Assembly (NCBI GenBank): GCA_965116015.1
Contig: OZ220477.1
Span: 1,984,001-2,048,000 of the forward strand
Length of the DNA stretch: 64,000 nucleotides
From: S5-327 sp965116015
Lineage (GTDB): Bacteria > Chloroflexota > Dehalococcoidia > Lucifugimonadales > Australimonadaceae
Reading direction: 5' to 3'
Below are positions 27,216 through 35,363 of this stretch, piece by piece. The notes under the pieces are model-generated. The model worked only from the letters and a program-made list of their open reading frames with translations. It did no database searches and was not told the origin of the DNA. The translations under genes were made by a program, and so were the position numbers. Positions within the stretch are counted from its first letter, which is position 1, and the number at the start of each line of letters is the position of its first letter.

Positions 27216-27288
27216 CCCACTCTCTCTCTTCGCTGCCCTCCCCTCTCTTTGCCTTACGCGGTACGAAGAGCGTAGGGCGACGTTGCGC

Positions 27289-28338
27289 CTACCCTCGCGC
27301 AGCCGCGAGGCGCTGCTCGGCGGTGCGCTCAGCCGCATCGGCGGTCGTGACGCCCTCAACGTCGGCGAAGCGCAGCACGCGCCGCATCGTGTCGAACAAG
27401 CTCGCAGTCTTGGCGCGCGCGCCGCTTTCATCGTAGGCGGATCCCACCTCGAACGACACGTTAATCACTCCCCCCGCGTTGGCGATGAAGTCCGGGGCGT
27501 AGACAACGCCGCGCTCCTGCAGCCGCCCAGCGTCTTCCGGCGTCGCGAGTTGATTATTGGCGGCGCCGCAGACAACGCGAGCCCTTAGCCGCGGAATCGT
27601 GCGCTCGTTCAACACGCCGCCAAGCGCACAAGGAGCGAACACGTCGCACTCCACATCGTACACAGCGTCGGCGTCGATGACCGTTACGCCCGGAAGCTCC
27701 AGCGCGCGCCGCTTCGCCTCATCGTGGATGTCGGCGACAATGAGCTCCGCCCCAGCCCCTATGAGATAACGGGCGAGAGACGACGCCGCGTTGCCGTAAC
27801 CCTGCAGCGCCACGCGCTTGCCCTCCAGCGAGTCGCTTCCCCATGCCGCCTCGGCGCATGCCCGCATCGCCTGGTAGACGCCAAATCCTGTCATAACCGC
27901 CGGATTGCCGCTGCCGCCAGCCTCCCGAGGGAGCCCAACAACGTGACGCGTCTCCCGCGCGATCCATGCCATATTCTCCGCGTTGGCTCCAACATCCTCC
28001 GTCGTGATGTAGCGCCCCCCGAACGACTCGATAAATCGCCCGTAAGACCGGAACATCGCCTCGGTCTTGTCCGTGCGAGGGTCGGCGACAATCAAACCCT
28101 TGCCGCCCCCGAGCGACAGTCCCGCGGCCGCCGACTTGTACGTCATCGCGCGCGCGAGGCGTAGCACGTCCATAATCGCGATCTCGTCAGTCGGGTGCGG
28201 CCAGATGCGCGTGCCGCCGAGGGCGGGGCCCAACGTTCGGTCGTGAATGGCGACGAACGCCTTGAGGCCCGCTGCAGGGTCCGTCCACACAGCGAACTCC
28301 TCATGACCGCTGGCTTGCATATACTCGATGAACTCCAT
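27289..28338 (-). CDS. Leucine dehydrogenase-type amino acid dehydrogenase
   Basis: 349 residues of the Glu/Leu/Phe/Val dehydrogenase family. The catalytic region includes GGTRIWPH, AMTYKSAAAGLSLGGGKGLIV (catalytic Lys residues), and TTEDVGANAENMAWIARET. The NAD domain is VALQGYGNAASSLARYLIGAGAELIVADI, with VCGAANNQLATPEDAGRL and PDFIANAGGVINVSFE near the end. This signature is closer to leucine/valine dehydrogenases than to glutamate dehydrogenase. It reversibly deaminates branched-chain amino acids. It is 9 bp downstream of the membrane protein gene, on the same strand. Confidence 0.9.
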   Translation of the reverse strand: MEFIEYMQASGHEEFAVWTDPAAGLKAFVAIHDRTLGPALGGTRIWPHPTDEIAIMDVLRLARAMTYKSAAAGLSLGGGKGLIVADPRTDKTEAMFRSYGRFIESFGGRYITTEDVGANAENMAWIARETRHVVGLPREAGGSGNPAVMTGFGVYQAMRACAEAAWGSDSLEGKRVALQGYGNAASSLARYLIGAGAELIVADIHDEAKRRALELPGVTVIDADAVYDVECDVFAPCALGGVLNERTIPRLRARVVCGAANNQLATPEDAGRLQERGVVYAPDFIANAGGVINVSFEVGSAYDESGARAKTASLFDTMRRVLRFADVEGVTTADAAERTAEQRLAAARG

Positions 28339-28347
28339 TTGTCGCCT

Positions 28348-29400
28348 CTACCGAATGCTGTCAGCGTCGCGAGACTCGCGGGGTTCAGTTCCCCCGCGCT
28401 CACGGTCGGGCCGTCGCCAGGCGCGCAGGAGGCTGATTCCCTCGCGCGGCAGCACAACTGCTGCGAATGTTGTCGGCGGAAGGAAGAACGTAAGGTGTAG
28501 CACAAGCCCGAACCCAAACCCCGACTCCCGAGGGACTCCCCAGATCGACAGAATCTCCTGCGCCGCCAGCTCGAAAGCTCCGAATGCTCCAGGCAACCCG
28601 GGGATAGCCGTCGCAAAGATGATTGCTCCCAGAGCAACAATCGTCGCCTGGAACAGGTTGATCTCCACGCCCATTCCATTCGCCAGCGCCCATGCGGAAG
28701 GTCCCAGCAGCAGCGAATACACGACCGTCAGGCTTGCCGTGGCAAGCAGCCGCCGCTTGTAGCGTGCCACCTCCTCCACCGCCGCTCCGTAAGCGAGAAC
28801 GCCCGGGATGCGCCCTAGCGCGCTCACTCGCCGCGCGACCCTCCCCAGATTCAGGAGCAGGATCAGCACGCCGATGAGCAGCCCGCTCAGCAGCAGCGCC
28901 GCGCCTGCCCGCTCCGCCAGCGTTGGCTCGAACGCCACCGCCGCTGCGATGAACCCTAGCGACATCGCAATGTCCTGCACGCGGGACATCAGCAACGTTG
29001 CGACCACCGTGGGCGCAGCTAACTTGTCGCGCAGCGTAAGCATCGTGAGAATGGCGGGTTCGTCGAGCAACCGCACGGGCGAGACATTGTTGAGCCCTAA
29101 GCTCGCCATCTCAACAGTGAAGAGCCGCAGCAGCTTGACGCGCTTCCCCACGAACAGGAGCCGCCAGCGCAGACTGCGCAGCAACGCCGAGGCGAACGTC
29201 CCCGTCAGCGCCAGCAGCAGCGCGACCGGCGACGTGCCCGCAAGCTGCGTCCGCACCTCCCCCCAATCGATGCCGCGAACCGTAAGGTAGACGAACACGC
29301 TCCCCAGCGTGAAGCCCAGTACCGTATACGCGCGAGGGTCTCGCAGAGCGGTGAGGAGAATTGCAGTTATTGAGCGGGGCGGCATAACGGACAGGCTCAC
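28348..29400 (-). CDS. Flippase-like / UPF0104 (LPG synthase TM-region) membrane protein
   Basis: 350 residues with about eight hydrophobic helices and the family signatures EMASLGLNNVSPVRLLDEPAILTML, TASLTVVYSLLLGPSAWALANGMG and TIVALGAIIFATAIPGLPGAFGAFELA. The family (AglD/MprF-N-like) has been linked to lipid or lipid-linked sugar movement. There is no soluble LPG synthase domain. An internal ATG four codons in (MPPRSIT) is an alternative start. It sits between HerA and leucine dehydrogenase in a minus-strand run. Confidence 0.85.
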   Translation of the reverse strand: MSLSVMPPRSITAILLTALRDPRAYTVLGFTLGSVFVYLTVRGIDWGEVRTQLAGTSPVALLLALTGTFASALLRSLRWRLLFVGKRVKLLRLFTVEMASLGLNNVSPVRLLDEPAILTMLTLRDKLAAPTVVATLLMSRVQDIAMSLGFIAAAVAFEPTLAERAGAALLLSGLLIGVLILLLNLGRVARRVSALGRIPGVLAYGAAVEEVARYKRRLLATASLTVVYSLLLGPSAWALANGMGVEINLFQATIVALGAIIFATAIPGLPGAFGAFELAAQEILSIWGVPRESGFGFGLVLHLTFFLPPTTFAAVVLPREGISLLRAWRRPDRERGGTEPRESRDADSIR

Positions 29401-29403
29401 ACC

Positions 29404-31029
29404 CTAGCCAAACAAGTCCTTCTTGTCGGGCTTCGCCTCGCCCCCCCCACTATCCCCTGGCGCCCTCATATCCGCGTAGAAGCTCTCGTCGTACGCGCGC
29501 GTTCGCACGACCACCGGCATCGGCAGCGCATGCCCGAACATAAGCGACTGCTGCTGCGACTCTAGCCGCGCAAGCACGGCGCGGAGCTCGCGCGCTCCCG
29601 GCGCCCCCGTCAGCGTCGCATCGATGTCGCGATCGTTGTCGAGCTGACAGGAAATCCGCGTCCCGACCTGACTCAACACCTCCGGGTCGATGCCGGATGG
29701 ACGCTGATCGACAACCAGCAGCGTTACGTGGTACTTGCGGTCCTCGCGGGCAATCGCGCCGAAGATCGTCCGGTCGGCGACGCCCGGGCTCAGGAAGCGA
29801 TGCGCCTCCTCGATGGTTATCACCAGCGGAGTAGGTTGGCGCTCGCCCCGCGCCTCCGCCGCCTCGCTACGGTCGCGGTACTCCGCGTGGATGCGCCGCG
29901 TAATGAGATTGGCGACGAGCAGGTACGCCGTGAGGTCGTTGCCGTGACGTCCGAACTCGAGGATCACGTGCCTGTTGTCCGCCAGGTGACTGACGATGCG
30001 CCCGACAGTTCCCTCCCTGTGCATTGAACTCGTAGACATAAAATCGAGTCGACTCAGCGAATTGAGCCGCCGCCGCAGCGCGTCGAGCGTATTGCGGTTC
30101 TCCCGAAGCTCCTCGGCAAGATCGTCCAGCCCTTCGGCGCTAAGCCCGAGAAATCGTTGCACCCAGTCCTTCCCGAGCTTCCGGTGCAGCGTGTAGCACG
30201 ACTGCACGCCCAAGTCGGTGATGTTGAGCGCCGGCGCCAAGATCGCGATGTCCTCCGGCTCAATCTCATCGAAACCGATTTGCGCCTCGTAGTCCGCGCT
30301 TGCCCCGCGCTGGCGCGTAGACACGGGGTCGAGCGTGAAGATTGACACCCTGCCGGGGAAAAGCTGCTTCAGCCCCTTGGCCGAATAGCCAGACTCCGTG
30401 CGCGCTTGCCACCCATACTCGCTGTGCATATCGAACACCAGGTTCACTGCGACCCCGCGCTGAAGGATACCCGCAAGCAGAATGCGCGTCAGGAAACTCT
30501 TCCCCGTCCCGCTCTTGCCGAACACCCCGTTCGAACGCTTCACGAACTCGTCAAGATTCAGGCAAACACGCGCGTCCTCCATATCGAGCGGGCTGCCGAT
30601 CCAGATGTGCCGAGCGTCCCCCTCGCTGCCGAATACAGCGGCGACATCCTCGTTCGAGGCCCTGCGCACAATCGCGAAGTGAGGAGGGAGCGACCGCGCA
30701 GGTTGCGGAGCGTCATCCGTGATGCCGGTCGTCAGCATTGGCGTAAACGTGGCCGTCGAGTAGGCTGTCGTGCCAGAGAGCGCCTCGGCAAGCTCCGCTC
30801 CCCCTGTCGCGATGGCCGCCGCGAGCCGCGAGTCCGACGTGTCCAACCGTAGGTCCGTCACGATGCCGAAAAACCGGTTGGCGGCCCCGTGCGCCGTAAC
30901 GAACGTCCCAACCTTCGCCTCCTCGACCGCCTCCACCGCGTCGAGCCGAACATCTAGTCCGCGCGAGAGCGACCCCCCGACCACGATGCCCAGCCGCGGC
31001 GGGCTGACAGCCTCGCCGCCGATAGTCAT
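29404..31029 (-). CDS. herA: HerA-like hexameric ATPase/helicase
   Basis: 541 residues. An N-terminal HAS-barrel-like region precedes a RecA-type ATPase: Walker A FGKSGTGKSFLTRILLAG, Walker B PLVITIEEAHRFLSPG, sensor and arginine finger region VTLLVVDQRPSGIDPEVLSQVGTRISCQL. The C-terminal 40 residues are low complexity (GGGEAKPDKKD). HerA resects DNA ends with NurA in archaea and forms various defence complexes in bacteria. No NurA is recognised, but its start overlaps the stop of a small conserved partner gene by 4 bp. Confidence 0.85.
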   Translation of the reverse strand: MTIGGEAVSPPRLGIVVGGSLSRGLDVRLDAVEAVEEAKVGTFVTAHGAANRFFGIVTDLRLDTSDSRLAAAIATGGAELAEALSGTTAYSTATFTPMLTTGITDDAPQPARSLPPHFAIVRRASNEDVAAVFGSEGDARHIWIGSPLDMEDARVCLNLDEFVKRSNGVFGKSGTGKSFLTRILLAGILQRGVAVNLVFDMHSEYGWQARTESGYSAKGLKQLFPGRVSIFTLDPVSTRQRGASADYEAQIGFDEIEPEDIAILAPALNITDLGVQSCYTLHRKLGKDWVQRFLGLSAEGLDDLAEELRENRNTLDALRRRLNSLSRLDFMSTSSMHREGTVGRIVSHLADNRHVILEFGRHGNDLTAYLLVANLITRRIHAEYRDRSEAAEARGERQPTPLVITIEEAHRFLSPGVADRTIFGAIAREDRKYHVTLLVVDQRPSGIDPEVLSQVGTRISCQLDNDRDIDATLTGAPGARELRAVLARLESQQQSLMFGHALPMPVVVRTRAYDESFYADMRAPGDSGGGEAKPDKKDLFG

Positions 31030-31634
31030 AACCCGCCCAGCGGCAAGCGGCGCATGATCGCCCCGAGTCTCGCCGCGTCTGTCGGAAGCTGAGCGGCGAT
31101 TGCGCGAGACGCGTTCATCAGGAACGTGCGCGGACGCTCGAACGCGGGCGCCGCCTCCCGCAGCGCCGCGGCGACAACCTCATCCGCCGTAGGCAGCCCG
31201 CTGTCCAGCAGCAGCCGCAGGAAATCCGAGCGCTCCATGAACTCCCGCGCCTCATCGTCCGCGCAGCGATGCAGGAACGTGTGTATGCGCGGCGGCTGCG
31301 CCGGAAGATGCTGGCGGATCCGCTCCCCCTCGCGGTGCCCCACCACTGCGAGCGTAACCTGCGTCCGAAGCAAACGCTCGAGCTGCGGATGCACGGCGTA
31401 CACCTCCTCCTCAGAGTCGGCGTCGGCTCCCCGCGCGATTACCTGCCGCCCCGGATCGATGGCGCCGGTCGAGATCCCGTCGACGATGGCGAAAACGACC
31501 CTGCCGATGCGCACGAGCGCCCCCAGCGGCGGCGCATCGTACAGATGATGGCACTGGCCGACCACCCTCTCCACCGACGCCTCGACCACCTCTCCGAACC
31601 TCGATGCCTCAACCACAGATGCCACGCGCCTCAT
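31026..31634 (-). CDS. Small HerA-associated protein (HAS-barrel-like), translationally coupled to herA
   Basis: 202 residues from the ATG at 31634 (MRRVASVVEASRFGEVVEAS). The N-terminal 75 residues resemble a HAS barrel: VVGQCHHLYDAPPLGALVRIG, VVFAIVDGISTGAIDPGR. The C-terminal half is helical, with hydrophobic and acidic residues and no nuclease motif I can identify. ATGA overlap with herA indicates a fixed-ratio partner. It could be a clamp or regulator of the hexamer, or a highly diverged NurA-like partner. Function not established. Confidence 0.6.
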   Translation of the reverse strand: MRRVASVVEASRFGEVVEASVERVVGQCHHLYDAPPLGALVRIGRVVFAIVDGISTGAIDPGRQVIARGADADSEEEVYAVHPQLERLLRTQVTLAVVGHREGERIRQHLPAQPPRIHTFLHRCADDEAREFMERSDFLRLLLDSGLPTADEVVAAALREAAPAFERPRTFLMNASRAIAAQLPTDAARLGAIMRRLPLGGL

Positions 31635-32220
31635 TGTACAAGACAACCGCGCAGAGAATGGCGCGTTGCCTCGCCCTCTCCTCTCCGCGTCCCCCAAAAC
31701 CGTCCGACGCCCGCCACATGGAGCGCGGCTCAGACCAACGCTCGCGACCACGCAACAGCCGCCCCTGCCCTCTCCCACCGGCTACCGAAGATGCTTCCCC
31801 GCCGAGGAGCTCCCGCGCGCCCTGCGCCGCGCTCGCCGTCCGCACCGAGCCCATCATCCCCGTCGCCGAGGAGGCTCCCGCGCTCCTGCGCCGTGCTCGC
31901 CCTTGACAACGTGTCCCGTCATTGGCACAGTAACCCCTGCCACGGCGCTGCGGCGTCCATACACCTTGCGTATGCCCTTTGGCTAGGCGTGTGCGCTCGG
32001 AATCCACTCGACGAGGCTCGGCTTGGGGCTGCGCGCCCCCTGCAGGCCCGTCGAGTGGACGAGAGCGCCGTGGCAAGCATCTTTCGGCCCCGTGTGCTGC
32101 AGGGGGTTCCCTTTACGGGACCACGAGACGACGGCGCTAACCGCTAGCGCAGAGCCGCGTCTCTCCCCGCAGCCAGTGTCCGCCGCCGCGTGGACTTAGG
32201 GGCCGCGCGGGAGGCGCGGC
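31635..32220. other. Intergenic region with a candidate structured RNA
   Basis: About 590 bp without a supportable protein gene. It is rich in GC inverted repeats. The right two-thirds hold nested complementary arms (separate entry, 31938-32075). A TTGACA at 31903-31908 is a possible -35 box, but the matching -10 (around CACAGTAA) is weak. Confidence 0.4.
31938..32075. ncRNA. Candidate structured non-coding RNA with two nested long helices
   Basis: The arm at 31938-31949 (TGCCACGGCGCT) is perfectly complementary over 12 bp to 32064-32075. Inside it, 32003-32013 (TCCACTCGACG) pairs over 11 bp with 32049-32059. Only four bases separate the inner and outer 3' arms, while about 53 bases that can form a further small hairpin lie between the 5' arms. 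The apex holds GGGGC/GCCCC arms (32023-32040 area). This nested layout is what a folded RNA would give, but it matches no family I recognise (not tmRNA, RNase P or small SRP RNA). Strand unknown; a TTGACA at 31903 favours plus. Confidence 0.35.
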
Positions 32221-33045
32221 GTGAACGGCAGCCCTGAGCTGACAATCATCTCGCTGGGCGGAGGCGTCCAAAGCTCCACCCTCGCGCTGATGGCCAGGGA
32301 TGGCCTCATCCGTCCCATGCCCGACTACGCCGTCTTCGCCGACACAGGCTGGGAGCCTCAGGCCGTCTATGAGCACCTCGATTGGCTGAGCGCGCAATTG
32401 CCGTTTCCCGTCCGCCGCGTCGCCGCGGGCAACATCCGCGAAGACATCCTCAACGGCACGAACTCCACCGGGCAGCAATTCTCCACCATCCCCGTCTACA
32501 TCCGATCGCGAACAGGAAAAACCGCCATCGCCCGACGCCAGTGCACCCGCGAATACAAACTTGCCCCTATCGAACTCGAACTGCGCCACCTGCTCGGCCT
32601 CGGCGTTCGGCAACCGATTGACAAAGGCATATTCGTTGACCTCTGGATCGGCATCAGCCGCGACGAAATCGTCCGGATGAAGCCAAGCCGCCAGCGTTGG
32701 ATCGAGCACCGCTGGCCGCTCATCGAAAACCAAATGACAAGGCAGGACTGCATCGCATGGTTCGCCGAAAGACACCCAGACCGCGCCCTCCCGCGCAGCG
32801 CATGCATCGGCTGTCCGTACCACACAGATGCCGAATGGCGGGATATGCAGATGAACGATCCCGAATCGTGGGCCGACGCCGTATTCGTCGACCAGGCCCT
32901 GCGCGCCACCGAGCGCGCCAAACGATTCGGCGGAGAAATGTACATCCACAGCAGCATGGCCCCTCTCGGCGAAACGGCGCTCTCACCAACGCCGCGGACG
33001 CCCCCAGCCTTCACCGAAGAATGCGAAGGAATGTGCGGAGTGTAA
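32221..33045 (+). CDS. PAPS-reductase-like (PP-loop ATPase) protein
   Basis: 274 residues from a GTG. The PP-loop is ISLGGGVQSSTLALMA, the variant typical of phage and defence-associated PAPS-reductase-like proteins rather than the SGGKDS of CysH or DndC. Other features are VFADTGWEPQAVYEHL, RRQCTREYKLAPI, LWIGISRDEIVRMKPS, and a Cys pair SACIGCPYHTDAEW. The chain is shorter than DndC (about 500). Such proteins adenylate or sulfurate a substrate; here the neighbours are a GIY-YIG gene 3 bp downstream and a DndB-like DGQHR gene, so a DNA modification or anti-phage role is suggested but not shown. Confidence 0.75.
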   Translation: MNGSPELTIISLGGGVQSSTLALMARDGLIRPMPDYAVFADTGWEPQAVYEHLDWLSAQLPFPVRRVAAGNIREDILNGTNSTGQQFSTIPVYIRSRTGKTAIARRQCTREYKLAPIELELRHLLGLGVRQPIDKGIFVDLWIGISRDEIVRMKPSRQRWIEHRWPLIENQMTRQDCIAWFAERHPDRALPRSACIGCPYHTDAEWRDMQMNDPESWADAVFVDQALRATERAKRFGGEMYIHSSMAPLGETALSPTPRTPPAFTEECEGMCGV

Positions 33046-33048
33046 GCG

Positions 33049-33385
33049 ATGATCCTGTGCGTCATCAGAACACTGCAACTGAAGCGCCAGCGTTTCACAT
33101 TCCGGTCACACAAGTCCGTCGCTAGAGAGACTACGGGCGTGTATGCATTCTGGGCCAATAACTGCTGCCTCTATGTAGGCAAGAGCATCAACATAAGCGC
33201 GCGGGCTCTATCAGCATCGTATGAATGAGCATAATCTGAAACTCTTGCAATTCTTCCGCTACTGGGACGATATCGCTGTATCCTATGCTATCCTCAGTAG
33301 CCCTTCGCCCCGAGAACTCGACGAGTGCGAACGTGAAGCCATTCGGCATCTGCGTCCTCTCGCTAACATCGTAGGCAACCCGTAG
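33049..33385 (+). pseudogene. GIY-YIG nuclease-like gene, single-base frameshift
   Basis: Starting at the ATG at 33049, the frame reads TTGVYAFWANNCCLYVGKS, a GIY-YIG nuclease core (GVYAF...YVGKS), then stops at 33226-33228. In the +1 frame the family pattern continues without a gap as LYQHRMNEHNLKLLQFFRYW and ECEREAIRHLRPLANIVGNP, ending at the TAG at 33383. Removing one G from GCGCGGGCTC at about 33203-33205 restores one frame of about 111 codons with SARLYQHR at the junction. It starts 3 bp after the PAPS-reductase-like stop, so the two formed an operon. It is either a pseudogene or a sequencing indel. Confidence 0.75.
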
Positions 33386-33412
33386 CTCTAACTCACAAAC
33401 GAGGTGAAAAAC

Positions 33413-33508
33413 ATGCCTGCTGCAATGCCCGCCCTTCGAGGGAAATTCGGAAAGACGGAGTACTGGCTAACTACGATGCGTGTCGGCGAATTGGTCGACA
33501 AAATAAAG
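33413..33508 (+). pseudogene. DndB-like (DGQHR) gene, 5' fragment upstream of element A
   Basis: The ATG at 33413 follows a GAGGTG ribosome site. It encodes 32 residues (MPALRGKFGKTEYWLTTMR, VGELVDKIK) that resemble the start of DndB-family DGQHR proteins. The frame runs into transposon A at 33509. Joining it to the sequence after the right-hand target duplication (39827) gives DKIKIPNELQGWEDLSIEER, an uninterrupted family-like sequence. This is direct evidence that the element landed inside the gene. Confidence 0.8.
33501..33508. repeat. Left target-site duplication of element A (AAATAAAG)
   Basis: The octamer AAATAAAG borders the left end of element A and is repeated exactly at 39819-39826 after its right end. 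Eight-base duplications are the rule for IS1595-family insertion. Confidence 0.93.
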
Positions 33509-33534
33509 GGGGATTATATCCCAAATGACACGCG
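33509..33534 (+). repeat. Left terminal inverted repeat of element A
   Basis: 26 bp, starting GGGGATTATATCCC and continuing AAATGACACGCG. It is the exact reverse complement of 39793-39818 and shares its first 24 bases with the ends of element B. The inner GGGAT-TAT-ATCCC is itself palindromic. Confidence 0.95.
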
Positions 33535-33552
33535 CTGAGCGACGACCGTCGC

Positions 33553-33981
33553 TCAGTCGTCGCTCTCCGTGTCGCGTTTAGGTGGGTACAATACGCGCTT
33601 CAGTGAGATGCTTGCTAGAGTAAGTGCAATGGGGAACCCTGCTTTGGCGACCGATGCATAGCCCGCGAAGATACGATCTTGCTGTTGCTCGTTCAGCCAT
33701 CCTAATTGCGGGATGAACACATGGATAACGAACGCTGAGCCGATTATCATTACGAAGAGAAATACGAGGATAGAAGCTGTCCATACACCTGGAGGAATCA
33801 GTTTCCGAAAGGCTCTGAGACCGTCCATACGAGCGAGGTGCCACCCATCAGCCCATTGCATCTGTTCTTCTGACCGGCTTGCACGTGACCGGCTTGCATG
33901 CGCTTCTTCTTGAGCTAGCTGATTTTCCTCTTGTAGAGGTGATTCATCAGGTACTACACCCTCTTTTTCTCTAGCGACCAT
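33553..33981 (-). CDS. Small two-TM membrane protein beside a Panacea gene (candidate toxin)
   Basis: 142 residues. A charged N-terminal 60 residues (many Glu, Gln, Arg) precede two hydrophobic segments, about 68-92 (VWTASILVFLFVMIIGSAFV) and about 112-130 (AGFPIALTLASISL), and a short charged tail. It has no known domain. The start overlaps the end of the upstream DUF4065 gene by 11 bp. Panacea proteins are known antitoxins that neutralise diverse toxins, including membrane-acting ones, so this is the natural candidate partner. That is inference from position and topology only. Confidence 0.6.
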   Translation of the reverse strand: MVAREKEGVVPDESPLQEENQLAQEEAHASRSRASRSEEQMQWADGWHLARMDGLRAFRKLIPPGVWTASILVFLFVMIIGSAFVIHVFIPQLGWLNEQQQDRIFAGYASVAKAGFPIALTLASISLKRVLYPPKRDTESDD

Positions 33982-34468
33982 TTGAGGCCTTTTTGGCTAA
34001 ATCCGCGTAATACCTATGGATTAGCTTGTTTGGAATGAGAAAGTCTCCCCTCTTCACCGACTTGTCCCACGGAGTGCCTTGCGCGTGGGTCATTGCAGAC
34101 AGCTGAAGTCCGCTGAAACGCGCGTATTTCTCGTAGACTTGGGCGATGATATCGCGTTCCTCTTCAGTGAAATGGTTGTTCGCATCATCAGCATGAAGCG
34201 GCAGTCGGAACCCCTCATCGATGGGGTCGCCTCTGTAGTGGGACAGCCCGAAGTAGATTACGGGAACCACGGGCCCGTACCGCCATGCCTCGAACTTCAT
34301 ATCAATCATTGGTTGCTCGTGTAACCCAAGCATCCACGCATGAGCGTAGTAGACGAGCTTCTGAACCTGTAGCGGCGTCAGCGACTTCCCTTCCTCATCC
34401 GCTAGCCTAAGGAACTCGTTGGCGACTTGCCGTGAATCGTGCAGTTCTCCTTCTTTCTTCTTGCACAT
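33971..34468 (-). CDS. Panacea/DUF4065 (SocA-like) protein, candidate antitoxin
   Basis: About 165 residues from the ATG at 34468 (MCKKKEGELHDSRQVANEF); a GTG at 34498 would add 10. The Panacea core is clear: VANEFLRLADEEGKSLTPLQ, VQKLVYYAHAWMLGL, MKFEAWRYGPVVPVIYFGL, and a helical end ERDIIAQVYEKYARFSGLQL with MTHAQGTPWDK. This domain is found in GepA/SocA-like proteins and in PanA antitoxins. It overlaps the downstream membrane protein gene, as expected for a two-gene toxin-antitoxin unit inside the transposon. Confidence 0.8.
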   Translation of the reverse strand: MCKKKEGELHDSRQVANEFLRLADEEGKSLTPLQVQKLVYYAHAWMLGLHEQPMIDMKFEAWRYGPVVPVIYFGLSHYRGDPIDEGFRLPLHADDANNHFTEEERDIIAQVYEKYARFSGLQLSAMTHAQGTPWDKSVKRGDFLIPNKLIHRYYADLAKKASNGR

Positions 34469-34519
34469 CAGAACACCCCGTCTCCCTGTTCTATACACTC
34501 GTGCTCCTTCATTATAGCG

Positions 34520-35314
34520 CTAAGCCTGCGGTGGCAACGGAAGTGCGGTTATCAATTGCAAATACGGCAGAGCCTTAGGGAATCGCTCACGGAAGTACCT
34601 CGCCGCGCGTTCAGGCAGCCATACGTCATTGAAGTACCTCCTGAACTTAGGCAGCAGTTCAATCGGGTAGAGGCGAGCTTGGACAAGCGGGTGATCCTTG
34701 TCTACGAATTCGTGCTCGTAGGTTGGAAATTCCGAAGGGTTTATCCCTTCTCGCCTTAGGAATTCCGAGAACATACGCCCTGTTGAGATATCAGGCATCA
34801 TGCTGTCGGGCAGGATGACGCCGTTCTCCTCCAGTGTCGCGAATAGGTTGAGGTAGATCTCGTTCAGCATTGAGAAGTGCGTGTAGGGTATCTTGGCACG
34901 GTTCTTCAGGAATCGTTGCACGTGGACAGGCATGTAGGGATTCGTCTTGCCCTGCATCCAGTCGAACACCCACTTAGTTACCTGCACTGCGAAGGCGGGC
35001 GATAGCCATTGTCCGAGGTTTATGGCTACCTGTGGATGAACCCAAGTCCCTTGACTGGTCTTGTCGTTCCCGCCCTTTATCACCTGTACCAAGCCCGATA
35101 TTGGAATTCCAATATCGGCGGATAGCTCCTCTAGGAAAAACTTGGTTTGGGCATTCTGGTGGTAGTTCCCAAAGACCTTCCCTGCGTGCTGGCACAGCAG
35201 CGTGGCGTTGATATAGCCGTCGTGTGGTCGCTGTGGGACGACCTCTCCAGCGCCAACTGGACGCTGTATAAAAAGTGAGGGCTGCTCAGGCATCAGGGGA
35301 ACCGAGCTTTCCAT
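34520..35314 (-). CDS. KilA-N domain protein with P63C-like C-terminus
   Basis: 264 residues from the ATG at 35314; the open frame extends to 35581 but those residues look random and overlap other genes. The KilA-N DNA-binding domain is visible as DGYINATLLCQHAGKVFGNYHQ, GGNDKTSQGTWVHPQVAINL and GQWLSPAFAVQVTKWVFDW. The C-terminal half (FPTYEHEFVDKDHPLVQARL and following) resembles the phage P63C domain. Such proteins are common in phages and large DNA viruses, often as antirepressor-like modules. In this element it is cargo of unknown role. Confidence 0.8.
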   Translation of the reverse strand: MESSVPLMPEQPSLFIQRPVGAGEVVPQRPHDGYINATLLCQHAGKVFGNYHQNAQTKFFLEELSADIGIPISGLVQVIKGGNDKTSQGTWVHPQVAINLGQWLSPAFAVQVTKWVFDWMQGKTNPYMPVHVQRFLKNRAKIPYTHFSMLNEIYLNLFATLEENGVILPDSMMPDISTGRMFSEFLRREGINPSEFPTYEHEFVDKDHPLVQARLYPIELLPKFRRYFNDVWLPERAARYFRERFPKALPYLQLITALPLPPQA

Positions 35315-35363
35315 AATTCGTTGCCTCACTATAGCAGGGGGTGTTCCTACTAGCTTCCCATTG

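Noticed and set aside
32137..32949. 270-codon minus-strand frame opposite the PAPS-reductase-like gene
   Set aside because: The plus-strand frame has PP-loop and Cys motifs; the antisense frame has none.
32221..33045. Calling the PAPS-reductase-like gene dndC or cysH
   Set aside because: It has LGGGVQSST rather than SGGKDS, is about half the length of DndC, and lacks the CysH C-terminal ECGLH motif.
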